Shown: piece after piece, positions 45,534 through 55,153 of the stretch
Layout of the letters: every line of letters starts with the position of its first letter
Numbering within the stretch: position 1 is the first letter of the stretch
DNA from: a bacterium
GTDB taxonomy: Bacteria; Electryoneota; Electryoneia; Electryoneales; Electryoneaceae
Length of the DNA: 64,000 nucleotides
Direction: 5' to 3'
Assembly: GCA_028278125.1 (NCBI GenBank)
Contig: JANQEY010000297.1
Location: 1-64,000 of the forward strand
Notes under the pieces: model-generated
What the model saw: only the letters and a program-made list of their open reading frames with translations
What the model was told of the DNA's origin: nothing
The model's database searches: none
Position numbers and translations under genes: made by a program

Positions 45534-48512
45534 CTATTTCAACAACATAACCTTATGTACCTTGACATCGTCTTCGGCTTGTGCTCGAACAAGATATATT
45601 CCCGAAGAAAAACCGTCTGCATTCCAGGTAAAAGTAACAGGTCCTGACACCAGCCTATTATTTTCCAGCGATGCAACCTTTTGACCAAGTAAGTTAAATA
45701 TATTAACGTTCAAATCACCAGGTTGGGGCAAAACTACCGAGATATTCAGTTCAGAGTTAAATGGATTGGGATAAGCGTTGAGTGAAAAAACGCCGGGGAG
45801 TGAATATTCAACTTCATCTTCGACACTATTCAAATCCCTGACAAGTATATATTCAGCAACTCTTTCCACAAGTTCGTCTCGTCTCATGGTCGCCGGGGCA
45901 GTATTCACCAGTTTTGCCAGTGAAAATCCAAACGTTGTGATACGCCAGCCGTAATCCAGCCGGGCGGCTACAGCCTGGTCCATCACAGACATAAACGTTG
46001 GAATATTTCCGCAACAGGGTGCGCATACAGTTACTCCGTCCTGTCCGGTAGCAAGCACGTTTCTACCATCAGAAACAGGATCATCCTCTATACCGAAAAA
46101 TGCCGGACCTGTTAACTCTTCGCTGCTCCATTCACCCGGCAGGGCAACACCCCAGTCCGGATGCGCGTCAATATATGCCTGGTCCAGGTATTGACCGCTT
46201 ATCGAACCGCTGCCATTGAAGCTGAAATAGTCAAGCAACACCTGGTCATCTCCAGTAAATAGATATTCAGCGTATCGTCCGTCTGCTTCTATCATCACGG
46301 CGTTTGTGTTATACATGTCTTCCGGGAGTTCATCCAAACCTTCTGTTGGTGTTCCCCATACGACATCAAGGCTGACCAGGATTTGTGATAGCGAATCAAT
46401 TGTTCCAGTTACACCATCCTCGATCAACAGGATTTCAGATCGTCCATATGAGATTGTAAAAGATAACGTTTCCTCGAAAGGTAATTCCTCATTTGAGCTT
46501 TCTAATGTCATTTCATATTCAAGTAGATCGGGAAATCCGTCACCACTGCCGGTAACATCAACACTGAAAACAAGGATCTCATCACCAAGAAATTCCATAT
46601 CCATGAATGATCCTTCAGTGTTATCCCAAGTCAGACGGTATTCATCTCCGGTATCTAAGTTCCAGTTTACTTCTCCGATAGGTAATCCACTGTTTTTGAA
46701 ATAAAAATCGATTGTCACTGATTCTCCCGACTGAATTACATGGTCGGGATTGTTTGTCTCATTTGTGATACTCATCCTGAATGATGGCGATGGTTCTTCT
46801 AAATCGTCTACAAAAACCAGTCGTGCCGGAGCCTCAAGGTTGGGGAAAAGGGTTGGGTTGTCCGGTGGATCACCGTTCCAGTCTTCAAGCTGCCAGAAAA
46901 CAGATTCTTCACCTTCAGGCCAGTCCATTACCTGGAGTTGTTCAGGTGAACCGTAAGTAAGTCTCAAACAATCATACAATCCACCGTGTTCCGGACTGTT
47001 ATACCTGTCAAATACCTGGCGAGCGTATATAATAGAATTATCCTGGCCTCCAACGGTCCAGTGAATCAGTGGTGCTTCACCACGGTATATCCACTGGTCA
47101 AACCATAGATCAAGGTTTTCATCGCCGGTTGTTTCATAGAACTGGTTATAAAGATCATTACTGCAGACATGTCCGTATTCATGGTTGTTCAGGTAATCAC
47201 TTACCGCTGTTGAGAAATCTTCATCACCATACCGCATTCTCAACTGGTGGACTGCCAGTGCCCCTCGCTCGTAAGGCAGAGCCGATGCCATGGTTTCATC
47301 GTAATCCGTGTTTACCAGCGCATGGTTATGTCCCTGGTTCTCCCAGGAGAAATAATCGTTACGGTCAGACTCAATCTCGTCAAGGTAGCTATCCCATCCG
47401 CTCAGATGATCAGCCCAGACAGCTTCCGACCAGACTGCAAAACCTTCATTCAGCCAGAAATCCTTCCAGTGCGCCGGTGTAACCAGGTCAGCAAACCACA
47501 TGTGCGCAATTTCATGAACGACAATATTCTCATAGGTACGATTGCCGGTAATCATGTTGTGACCAAGGGAAATCATGGTCTGATGTTCCTGGCCACCCCA
47601 ACCTCCGAATACACCGCATTCGACAATTTTCAGCTCTGAGAACGGATATTCACGTCCAAATGTATCTTCAAAAAGTTCAACTGCTTCAGGAATTCTTTCA
47701 AAATCAAACGTGGCTTCTGCTTCATCCTGCGGGTAAACATAATAACGTATGGGGAAGGGATCGGTTTGTGCTTCTATAATTGTATATGCCGCTATGGCAA
47801 ATCCTATTTCACTTGAACAGACCGGATCTTCTTCAATCCAGACAAACCAGTTCTCTCCATTCTCTGTCCAGTAATCAAACAGATGTCCATTGGCAACAGC
47901 GGTCAGGTCATCCGGTACTCCCAGTTCCCAGGTCACAGGTGCTTTGCAACTGGGATTATCAACTATTGGAGTGAACGCGTGTGCTCCATCAGGGAAGAAG
48001 AATGACCACGCCTTATCCTGTGTCATCCAGACACCCATGCCACCGAAGGGGCCATCAACTTGTCCTTCAATCCCGGAATATTCAATCATAACTTCCAGGG
48101 TATCCCAGAAATCCTCGGGAATTTCAAATGTGAGGATATCGTTTTCATGGGAATAATTCAGGATTTCTCCCCCGTCCAAACGTTCGACATTATTTATGGT
48201 CAGTAATTCTGAAGAAGCGTCCAGCACAATATTGCCGGGAGCACCACCATCAGGATTGGTTAGAGTTATCTCTGTATAACCCGAGAACGTTGAATTATCA
48301 AAGTCAAAACTGAGGTGAAAAAGGTAGTCGGCGGCATCAATTGATAAAATCGGTACTGTATCTAGCTCACATGTACTTGTATATTTCCCCATTCCAGTGC
48401 AAAAAGCTTCACCCGAGTATTCATCAATAATAATAGGACGCGCGGTGGCACCCGTTGCGCAGAATACCAGCAGGATAAGAAATAGAGGCAGTTTATATCG
48501 ATTTATATTCAT
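45534..48512 (-). CDS. Secreted M1 family aminopeptidase with T9SS sorting domain
   Basis: A 992-residue predicted extracellular zinc aminopeptidase. The ATG at 48512 has AGGT six bases upstream and starts a signal peptide (about 1-24). The M1 domain has HEIAH (His333, Glu334, His337) and the third ligand Glu356 in NEGFA. The exopeptidase motif is GGQEH (306-310) instead of the common GAMEN. Residues about 560-650 form an Ig-like sandwich. Then comes a Rossmann-like segment (ILLIEDGVTG...VMIEADGRYAE...DYFSFNG) that resembles the amidotransferase-like folds of the secreted proteins at 15896-21938. The sorting domain starts at YPNPFNSELN. Catalytic residues are complete. Confidence 0.92.
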   Translation of the reverse strand: MNINRYKLPLFLILLVFCATGATARPIIIDEYSGEAFCTGMGKYTSTCELDTVPILSIDAADYLFHLSFDFDNSTFSGYTEITLTNPDGGAPGNIVLDASSELLTINNVERLDGGEILNYSHENDILTFEIPEDFWDTLEVMIEYSGIEGQVDGPFGGMGVWMTQDKAWSFFFPDGAHAFTPIVDNPSCKAPVTWELGVPDDLTAVANGHLFDYWTENGENWFVWIEEDPVCSSEIGFAIAAYTIIEAQTDPFPIRYYVYPQDEAEATFDFERIPEAVELFEDTFGREYPFSELKIVECGVFGGWGGQEHQTMISLGHNMITGNRTYENIVVHEIAHMWFADLVTPAHWKDFWLNEGFAVWSEAVWADHLSGWDSYLDEIESDRNDYFSWENQGHNHALVNTDYDETMASALPYERGALAVHQLRMRYGDEDFSTAVSDYLNNHEYGHVCSNDLYNQFYETTGDENLDLWFDQWIYRGEAPLIHWTVGGQDNSIIYARQVFDRYNSPEHGGLYDCLRLTYGSPEQLQVMDWPEGEESVFWQLEDWNGDPPDNPTLFPNLEAPARLVFVDDLEEPSPSFRMSITNETNNPDHVIQSGESVTIDFYFKNSGLPIGEVNWNLDTGDEYRLTWDNTEGSFMDMEFLGDEILVFSVDVTGSGDGFPDLLEYEMTLESSNEELPFEETLSFTISYGRSEILLIEDGVTGTIDSLSQILVSLDVVWGTPTEGLDELPEDMYNTNAVMIEADGRYAEYLFTGDDQVLLDYFSFNGSGSISGQYLDQAYIDAHPDWGVALPGEWSSEELTGPAFFGIEDDPVSDGRNVLATGQDGVTVCAPCCGNIPTFMSVMDQAVAARLDYGWRITTFGFSLAKLVNTAPATMRRDELVERVAEYILVRDLNSVEDEVEYSLPGVFSLNAYPNPFNSELNISVVLPQPGDLNVNIFNLLGQKVASLENNRLVSGPVTFTWNADGFSSGIYLVRAQAEDDVKVHKVMLLK

Positions 48513-48763
48513 GATGGAACCTGTAGAAAATGGAATGAACAATCACAGCCAGTAGTTATGTATACCTAACAAACTACACTAAATAGATATAAGTTTCAAA
48601 GTATATAAGAGATTTTTACAGAGCAATCGCAGGTGGAGAATTTTGTATCTTCAGAAATATCATGAATTGTACTTCCAAAATCCGAGGTCAACTTTATATA
48701 TATTTCTTGCCTCTTGATTATTGGATCATCTATATTTAAAACTTGCTCAAACAGGGCGTATTG

Positions 48764-49483
48764 ATGGAACGGACAATAGCTGAAAGGCTGGCTGAATTAA
48801 ATTCTAAGATTGAGCTGGCTGCTGATAAAGCTGGAAGAAAAGCTGAAGATATTCAGTTGCTGGCAGTTTCGAAAACAATGCCGGCTGAAATGGTTATCGA
48901 AGCATACGACGCTGGCCAGAAGCATTTTGGCGAAAATCGTATGCAGGAAGTCCCTGAAAAAATTGCTGAAGTCGGCAGTAAAATTAGTCCTTTTTCAGGA
49001 TTGCCGACATGGCACTTTATTGGTCATTTACAATCGAATAAAGTTCGCAAAGTACTTGAACTTTTTGATTATATTCAAAGTATCGACAGTTTCAAGCTCA
49101 TTGACAGGATAGACAGGATTGCGGGTGAGATTGGAAAAACCGCACGTTGTCTCCTACAGGTTAATATCAGCGGCAGTGAGAGCCAGTTTGGTTTCGAACC
49201 CGGGAAAATTGTAGAAGCCGCAGGATCCGCATCCGGCAGGGAAAATCTTGTCATCGATGGATTGATGACAATCGGTCCCTTGACGAACGATGAAGTGACT
49301 TTACGCAAGGCGTTCTCTAATATCAGACGTCTTTCCGAAGAAATTTCCTCGCTGAATCTACCGGGAATTTCTATGTCTACATTGTCGATGGGGATGTCCG
49401 GTGATTATAAGATTGCCATTGAAGAGGGATCTACAATAGTAAGAGTTGGTACTTTGATATTCGGTGAACGGAAAAAATTCTGA
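48764..49483 (+). CDS. yggS: YggS/YlmE family PLP-binding protein
   Basis: A 239-residue pyridoxal-phosphate-binding protein of the PLPBP family, which controls PLP and amino-acid homeostasis. The ATG at 48764 has AGGG seven bases upstream; an in-frame TTG at 48743 is less likely. The PLP lysine is Lys37 in LLAVSKTMP. HFGENRMQEVPEK, WHFIGHLQSNKVRKV, SMGMSGDYKIAIEEGSTIVR and GTLIFGER complete the family signatures. It heads a long plus-strand gene train and is followed by DivIVA, an order known from the end of the division cluster in Firmicutes (as ylmE). Confidence 0.94.
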   Translation: MERTIAERLAELNSKIELAADKAGRKAEDIQLLAVSKTMPAEMVIEAYDAGQKHFGENRMQEVPEKIAEVGSKISPFSGLPTWHFIGHLQSNKVRKVLELFDYIQSIDSFKLIDRIDRIAGEIGKTARCLLQVNISGSESQFGFEPGKIVEAAGSASGRENLVIDGLMTIGPLTNDEVTLRKAFSNIRRLSEEISSLNLPGISMSTLSMGMSGDYKIAIEEGSTIVRVGTLIFGERKKF

Positions 49484-49518
49484 TAAATCAGGTAAATGTA
49501 GAAAGTTGGCGGTCTAAA

Positions 49519-50016
49519 ATGAATTTAACACCCCTGGACATTCGGAAACAGGAATTCGGTAAAAAAACCCGTGGGTATGATTCGGAAGAGGTCGATAGTT
49601 TCCTGGAAATGGTCGCGGATGAATTTGAGCGACTGTTGGCGAAGTCCCGGGAATTATCCGGCCAACTGGATGCATATAAAAAAGAATCGGATAAGTATAA
49701 ACAGAGCGAATCAGCGATACACGATTCTCTCAAGGATATTCAGAAAGCCCAGGAAGAAAAATCTGAAAAGATAAAGAACGAAGCGGAATTTATAATCCAG
49801 AAAGCGGAGTTAAAGGCTGACCAGATAGTACATGTTGCAAGGAAAAAATACTCGCGGATAATGGATGAACTTCATGTTCTCGAGGGCCAACGAAAAGGTT
49901 TTCTCCTTAAAATGCATCATGTCCTGAAAAGCCAGCTTGAGCTTATTAAGATTCTCGAGCAGGATTCGCCCTTAAAATCATCGAGAAAAAAATCGACAAA
50001 GAAGCCAAAACCATAA
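49519..50016 (+). CDS. divIVA: DivIVA-domain protein
   Basis: A 165-residue coiled-coil protein. The N-terminal 60 residues are the DivIVA lipid-binding domain (MNLTPLDIRKQEFGKKTRGY, EEVDSFLEMVADEFERLL). A long coiled coil follows (about 55-145) and a lysine-rich tail ends it (SSRKKSTKKPKP). In Gram-positives this family marks cell poles and septa. A DivIVA-domain protein beside ileS in a diderm lineage keeps the gene order of the classical cluster, though SepF and YlmG are absent here. Confidence 0.92.
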   Translation: MNLTPLDIRKQEFGKKTRGYDSEEVDSFLEMVADEFERLLAKSRELSGQLDAYKKESDKYKQSESAIHDSLKDIQKAQEEKSEKIKNEAEFIIQKAELKADQIVHVARKKYSRIMDELHVLEGQRKGFLLKMHHVLKSQLELIKILEQDSPLKSSRKKSTKKPKP

Positions 50017-50061
50017 GATAAATAAATAACAGTAACAAACCTTGTAAGGCAGAATTAGAAG

Positions 50062-53000
50062 ATGTTTAAACCGGTACAGAATCCCCCAGATTTTCCGGCA
50101 ATGGATCACAGGTTACTGGAACAATGGGATAAAGATAAAATATTTGAACGATCCATCAACCAGCGTGAAGGCGCGGAAGACTACGTTTTTTATGACGGCC
50201 CTCCAGGAACGAACGCACCTCCCCATATTGGCCATATGATGCAGTCTGCATTGAAGGATCTCTGGCCTCGCTATCAGTCCATGAGGGGAAAAAGAGTTCT
50301 CAGAAAAGCTGGATGGGATACCCACGGTTTACCGGTTGAACTTACTGCTGACCGTGACCTTAAGCTTGAAAGCAAAAAAGATATTGAAAATTATGGCGTT
50401 AAAAAATATACCGAATACTGTCGCAGTGTAATTTTCAACTTCAAGAGTACCTGGGAAGAAGCCATTCACCGTCTTGGTCGTTTCCTGGACATGGAGAATT
50501 TTTACGCCACATTTAAGACGTCTTATATCCAGTCAGACTGGTGGGTTCTTAAGCAGGCATGGAACACAAAGGTCAGGGATGAATTTGTAAATGAATCAAA
50601 CCTGCTTGGTAAAGACCGGTTTTTGTATAAGGATTACCGTATCTCAGCATGGTGTCCACGTCAGGGAACCACACTGTCGAATTTCGAAGTTGCGCAGGGT
50701 TATAAAGATGTAACCGAAATAGCACTCTTCCCCAAATTCAAGGTAAAAGGTGAAGAAAATCTTTACCTGGTAGCCTGGACAACTACTGCATGGACATTAC
50801 TTTCAAATATCGCCATAGCTGCTGGCCCAACACTCAATTACGTGAGAATCAGGATAACCGTTGACAGTAAAGGCGCAAAAAAAGGCGAAAAACTTATAGT
50901 CGCTAAGGAAAGATTAGCCGACCTGGAAAGATTCCTTGAAGGCTATGAAATTGAAGCGACTATTCCCGGGACTGACCTGGCTGATATTGAATACGAACCT
51001 CTTTGGGATTTCCAGCAGCTAAAGAACAATCATAAGGGGCATTTTGTTGTTGTAGATGAGTATGTCACCGCGGATGATGGTACAGGTATGGTTCACCTTG
51101 CGCCATATGGTGAAGACGATCACCGCCTTATGAAACAGTTCGGATTGCAGGTTGACCTCCGAGTAAATGCTCACGGTTATGTTGTTGATGGGCTTGGTGA
51201 CTGGTCAGGTAAATGGTTTAAAGATGACGATCTCGAGATAGGTATTTTAAAAAATCTGGCGGGACGTAATCTTCTACTGGGCAAGGAGAAGCATGATCAT
51301 ACATATCCGTTCCATTATAAAACCGGCAGTCCGCTGATTTATTTCCCTCGTCCGGGATGGTTTATCCGTACTACAGCCATGCGTGATGAGATGCTGGAAG
51401 CAAACAAGCTGATAAACTGGGTACCGCCACATATCCGTGACGGTCGTTTCGGAAAATGGCTGGAAAATGTTATCGACTGGAATATTACACGTGAACGTTT
51501 CTGGGGTAGTCCTCTACCAATCTGGAGTGATGAGGATAATTCGGAGGCAGTTTGTGCCAGTTCGATCGCTGAATTAAACGAACATATTGTCCGAAGTGGT
51601 GGAGGAGCCTTACCTCAGGACGCCGATCTGCATAAACCCGGAATAGATGAAATTGTTCTGACAGGTGAATCAGGTAAAACACTCAAACGAGAAGATTTTG
51701 TCCTCGATTCATGGTTTAACGCTGGAATTATGCCGTGGGGACAGTACGGCTACCCTGCTGAGGAAGGTTCTGAGCCAATATTTGAAAACCAGTATCCCTG
51801 TGACTTCATTTGCGAAGGGTTGGACCAGACACGTGGCTGGTTCTACAGTATGCTCGCCTGCAGTACCCTGCTTGCGATCGCAAGGGGTGACGAGGACAAA
51901 AAACGTTGGACAAGTTATAAAACCGTAATCTGTACAGATCTGGTGCTGGATGAGTCCGGCGAAAAGATGTCCAAGTCGAAGGGTAACGTTGTGGCGCCTG
52001 TTCCGATGATGGAAAAATACGGCGCTGACGCTATTCGCTGGTCATTCTTCCGGAACAATCCCTGGCTCCCCATCAGGTACGGGGAGGAGGCCTTACGGGA
52101 ATCCTTGAGGCAGATATTTATTCCACTGTGGAACGCTTACAGTTTCTTTGTAACCTACGCGAATGTTGATGAATGGGAGCCGGATAACGATCAACCGGTA
52201 GGTACCCCCAATAAACTGGATCGCTGGATACTTGCCTGTTATTGTGATATGCTGCAGGAAGTTACCAATAAACTTGAAAATTATGATGTTAAGCCTGCAA
52301 GCGACGCCATAGCCGATTTTATTGACCGTTTGACAAACTGGTATATCAGGCGCAGCAGGCGTCGGTTCTGGAAAAGCGAGGAGCCTGAAGACAAGCAACG
52401 CGCTTACCTGACCTTGTATACTGTGTTGACAGGTTTATCGCAGGTTTTCGCACCATTCGCGCCATTTATCAGTGAAGAGCTGTACGGAAACCTGGTTAAA
52501 AACCGGAAAAAGAACAGTAAGGATTCAGTACATCTTGAAGACTGGCCATCGGTAAATGAAGAATGGATAGATTCTGAGCTCAGAGACCGTATGGATTATG
52601 TACGGCAGGTTGTTTCATTGGGTCATGCTGCCCGTAATGATGCAAAAATGAAAGTTCGCCAGCCATTGAGTTCGATGATAATAGTTGCTGAAGATATTGA
52701 CAGGAGTTCAGTGAACGGTTACGAAGACCTTATCATTGAAGAACTTAACGTTAAAGCTATCGAATTCTCAAAATCAAGATCTTCAATAATATCTCAAAGA
52801 GCGAAAGCGAATTTTAAACTGTTGGGACCAAGGTTTGGCAAGGAAGCAAAATCGTGGGCGGAGCGTATTGAAAATGCAAATCCGGATATGACTTCGAAGT
52901 GGGCAAAAAATGAAGCTGTTGATATAGAGGGTGAGGCAATACAGGCTGATGAAGTTATATTAGAGGATATTGTCCGGGCTAACCTCGCGGTGAAAGAAGA

Positions 53001-53301
53001 GGGATCAGTTACTGTTGCATTGAACCTGGAATTGAATGATACTCTCCTTGATGAAGGTTATGCACGTGAACTTATAAATAAGATCCAGAACAGGCGAAAA
53101 GATATGGATCTTGAGGTAACAAAAAGGATAAACCTGACAATTCAGTGCGATGAACGTCTCCAGGCAGCGATTAATAATTACAGGGGGCTTATCGCGCGCG
53201 AGGTTCTCGCGGAAGATTTACAGGTATCTTTATTGTCAGGTAACGATAATATAGTTAAGGTAAACGACCTTAAGGCTCAGTTTGAGCTTGTGCCTGTCTA
53301 G
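50062..53301 (+). CDS. ileS: Isoleucine-tRNA ligase, long type
   Basis: A 1079-residue class I aminoacyl-tRNA synthetase. It has the HIGH motif at 55-58 (PPHIGHM), the KMSKS motif at 635-639 (EKMSKSKGN), the CP1 editing domain with WTTTAWTLLSN, and ILE-type DSWFNAGIMPWGQYGYP. The C-terminal 250 residues lack the Zn-ribbon of the short bacterial type and match the type-2 (eukaryote-like) enzymes, which are often less sensitive to mupirocin. It lies 45 bases after divIVA and 24 bases before the DksA-like gene. Confidence 0.97.
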   Translation: MFKPVQNPPDFPAMDHRLLEQWDKDKIFERSINQREGAEDYVFYDGPPGTNAPPHIGHMMQSALKDLWPRYQSMRGKRVLRKAGWDTHGLPVELTADRDLKLESKKDIENYGVKKYTEYCRSVIFNFKSTWEEAIHRLGRFLDMENFYATFKTSYIQSDWWVLKQAWNTKVRDEFVNESNLLGKDRFLYKDYRISAWCPRQGTTLSNFEVAQGYKDVTEIALFPKFKVKGEENLYLVAWTTTAWTLLSNIAIAAGPTLNYVRIRITVDSKGAKKGEKLIVAKERLADLERFLEGYEIEATIPGTDLADIEYEPLWDFQQLKNNHKGHFVVVDEYVTADDGTGMVHLAPYGEDDHRLMKQFGLQVDLRVNAHGYVVDGLGDWSGKWFKDDDLEIGILKNLAGRNLLLGKEKHDHTYPFHYKTGSPLIYFPRPGWFIRTTAMRDEMLEANKLINWVPPHIRDGRFGKWLENVIDWNITRERFWGSPLPIWSDEDNSEAVCASSIAELNEHIVRSGGGALPQDADLHKPGIDEIVLTGESGKTLKREDFVLDSWFNAGIMPWGQYGYPAEEGSEPIFENQYPCDFICEGLDQTRGWFYSMLACSTLLAIARGDEDKKRWTSYKTVICTDLVLDESGEKMSKSKGNVVAPVPMMEKYGADAIRWSFFRNNPWLPIRYGEEALRESLRQIFIPLWNAYSFFVTYANVDEWEPDNDQPVGTPNKLDRWILACYCDMLQEVTNKLENYDVKPASDAIADFIDRLTNWYIRRSRRRFWKSEEPEDKQRAYLTLYTVLTGLSQVFAPFAPFISEELYGNLVKNRKKNSKDSVHLEDWPSVNEEWIDSELRDRMDYVRQVVSLGHAARNDAKMKVRQPLSSMIIVAEDIDRSSVNGYEDLIIEELNVKAIEFSKSRSSIISQRAKANFKLLGPRFGKEAKSWAERIENANPDMTSKWAKNEAVDIEGEAIQADEVILEDIVRANLAVKEEGSVTVALNLELNDTLLDEGYARELINKIQNRRKDMDLEVTKRINLTIQCDERLQAAINNYRGLIAREVLAEDLQVSLLSGNDNIVKVNDLKAQFELVPV

Positions 53302-53325
53302 GGCATATATATTACGAGGTGCGCT

Positions 53326-53739
53326 ATGAGTGCAAAAAAAACAAGTGATAAGGAAGTACGGCGGTATGTACCGGAGGATATGCCGCATTTCCGTGATCTG
53401 ATCATGAAAAAGATCGAGAAGATCAAAAAGGAGTTGGGTTATCTCGAGGATACGTCCCTTAAGACCGTTGGGGAATATTCCGGTGATAACTCTACCTATT
53501 CACTGCACATGGCTGATCAGGGTACTGACGCGCAGGAGAGAGAAAAAGCGTTCTTGTTTGCTCAACGTGAGCATAAATTTCTCAAAAACCTCTATTCAGC
53601 ACTCGATCGTATGGAAAACGGTACTTACGGTTATTGCATGGATACAGGAAAGCCTATCCAGTTTGCACGTCTTGAGGCAGTTCCCCATGCAACTCTGAGC
53701 ATCGAGGCCAAGAAAAAAAGAGAGGAACAGAATCGTTGA
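53326..53739 (+). CDS. DksA/TraR-like protein with degenerate zinc finger
   Basis: A 137-residue regulator of the DksA/TraR family that binds the secondary channel of RNA polymerase. A long helical hairpin occupies about residues 15-95. The usual four-cysteine zinc finger is reduced: YGYCMDTGKPIQFARLEAVP keeps one cysteine, and ATLSIEAK replaces the distal cysteines. This pattern is known in Bacteroidetes homologues, so it is lineage-typical rather than a defect. It sits between ileS and lspA, as also seen in Bacteroidetes, and overlaps lspA by three to four bases. Confidence 0.9.
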   Translation: MSAKKTSDKEVRRYVPEDMPHFRDLIMKKIEKIKKELGYLEDTSLKTVGEYSGDNSTYSLHMADQGTDAQEREKAFLFAQREHKFLKNLYSALDRMENGTYGYCMDTGKPIQFARLEAVPHATLSIEAKKKREEQNR

Positions 53740-54371
53740 CACGTTCCTCTATGTTTTTACCATGGTACCTTGCTGCTCTGATCATCGCTCTCGATCAAAT
53801 AACAAAAAGGATTGTTATTTCTTCACTAGCGCTGCACCAGTCCGTACCATTTATCGGTGATATTGTTAGATGGACTTACATCCATAATGAAGGAATGGCT
53901 TTTGGCGTTAAAATCGCCGGCGGTAGAATCCTGGGCGTTATTTCAATAGTAGCAACAATTTTTTTTTCCTACATCTTACTTAAATCTCGCAATGAATCAT
54001 TCGGTTTCCGAATGATAATCGGGGGAATTATCGGCGGCGCCATTGGTAATTCCATTGACAGACTTGCCTATGGATATGTAATCGACTTTATCGATGTTGA
54101 TTTACCTGACTGGTTGATGGAGAGGTGGCCGATTTTTAATATCGCCGATTCCGCGGTATCAGTAGGGATTGTCTTATTGATAATTATGATAATATTCCGT
54201 AAAAATCAGCCCTTCATGAATGAAACTATCCCCGGTTTCGAAGATGCGACACCTTCTGTCCAGAAAGTTGAAACCTCTGTACCAGGGTCAAATTCCCTGG
54301 AATTCGCATCAGAAGAAATAAAAAAAAGTAAACCTGATGAAATCCCTATCACAGGGAGCGAGGACAAGTGA
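53736..54371 (+). CDS. lspA: Lipoprotein signal peptidase (signal peptidase II)
   Basis: A 211-residue polytopic membrane aspartic protease that removes prolipoprotein signal peptides. It starts at TTG overlapping the previous stop (TTGA), with GAGGA nine bases upstream; an ATG at 53751 is the alternative. Four membrane helices are visible. The catalytic aspartates are Asp108 (GNSIDRL) and Asp138 (FNIADSAVS). After the last helix, a hydrophilic tail of about 55 residues (from about 158) extends beyond the usual length and has no recognised domain. Confidence 0.95.
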   Translation: MTRSSMFLPWYLAALIIALDQITKRIVISSLALHQSVPFIGDIVRWTYIHNEGMAFGVKIAGGRILGVISIVATIFFSYILLKSRNESFGFRMIIGGIIGGAIGNSIDRLAYGYVIDFIDVDLPDWLMERWPIFNIADSAVSVGIVLLIIMIIFRKNQPFMNETIPGFEDATPSVQKVETSVPGSNSLEFASEEIKKSKPDEIPITGSEDK

Positions 54372-55144
54372 TCCTCTCGAAATTCAGAATTACTACTCTC
54401 CTGGTATCCGGATTAATTCTTTTCCTTTCAGCGCTGTCAATAGCGGAAGAATTTCCAAATCCTGTGGGATTTATTAACGATTATTCCTCGATTCTCACCC
54501 AGCAAGAAAGAAACAACCTGGAATCAATTTGCAGGGCTGTTAAAAAACGTGCTGGAGTTGAATTCGCGGTAATTACAATGGATGAGATACCGGATGGACA
54601 GGCAATCAGCTCATACACTGTGGATATCGCTCATCACTGGGGAGTAGGAAATAAAAGCGATGATAAAGGCGTAGTCCTGTTATATTCAACCGGTAAATCG
54701 GATGGAAAACGCCAGGTTTACCTAGCGACCGGGTATGGAATAGAAGGGGATATTCCCGATTCCAGGGCAGGAAGGATTCTTGACCAGGTCACGATTCCAC
54801 TTCTCAGGGAAGAAAGAAACTACCAGGCTTTTGCTGCAACCATATCTACCGTACTTTCAATAGTTTCGCCGGAAACCAGGATTTCCGGAATACCGGAACC
54901 GCAAGTTATACCCCAATCTGATAGAAGGGGTAAAACTTTCCCCGGCATTTTGATAATGATCTTCATCGTGATGATGTTGATTCTGCCACGAGGTTCCAGA
55001 GGTTTGTTCTTTGTAATGATGTTAGGATCAATGATGGGGCGCAGTCATGGCGGATGGGGAAGTTCCGGAGGAGGATTCAGCGGTGGTTTCGGTGGTTTTG
55101 GCGGTGGTGGATTTGGCGGTGGTGGCGCAGGAAGATCATTTTAA
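54368..55144 (+). CDS. TPM-domain (YgcG-like) membrane protein
   Basis: A 258-residue protein starting with GTG in the end of lspA (GTGA overlap). A signal peptide or membrane anchor covers about 5-25. The TPM domain (about 30-165) shows VGFINDYSSILTQQERNNLE, DDKGVVLLYS and VYLATGYGIEGDIPDSRAGR. A membrane helix lies near 196-215, and the tail is rich in Gly (GGGFGGGGAGRSF). TPM proteins are linked to photosystem repair in plants and to lemA in bacteria; a lemA gene lies two genes downstream. Confidence 0.88.
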   Translation: MILSKFRITTLLVSGLILFLSALSIAEEFPNPVGFINDYSSILTQQERNNLESICRAVKKRAGVEFAVITMDEIPDGQAISSYTVDIAHHWGVGNKSDDKGVVLLYSTGKSDGKRQVYLATGYGIEGDIPDSRAGRILDQVTIPLLREERNYQAFAATISTVLSIVSPETRISGIPEPQVIPQSDRRGKTFPGILIMIFIVMMLILPRGSRGLFFVMMLGSMMGRSHGGWGSSGGGFSGGFGGFGGGGFGGGGAGRSF

Positions 55145-55153
55145 GGTGTTAAT

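Noticed and set aside
53640..53739. DksA-like protein as a pseudogene because of missing zinc-finger cysteines
   Set aside because: The frame is intact, coupled to lspA, and the same cysteine loss is typical of Bacteroidetes homologues.
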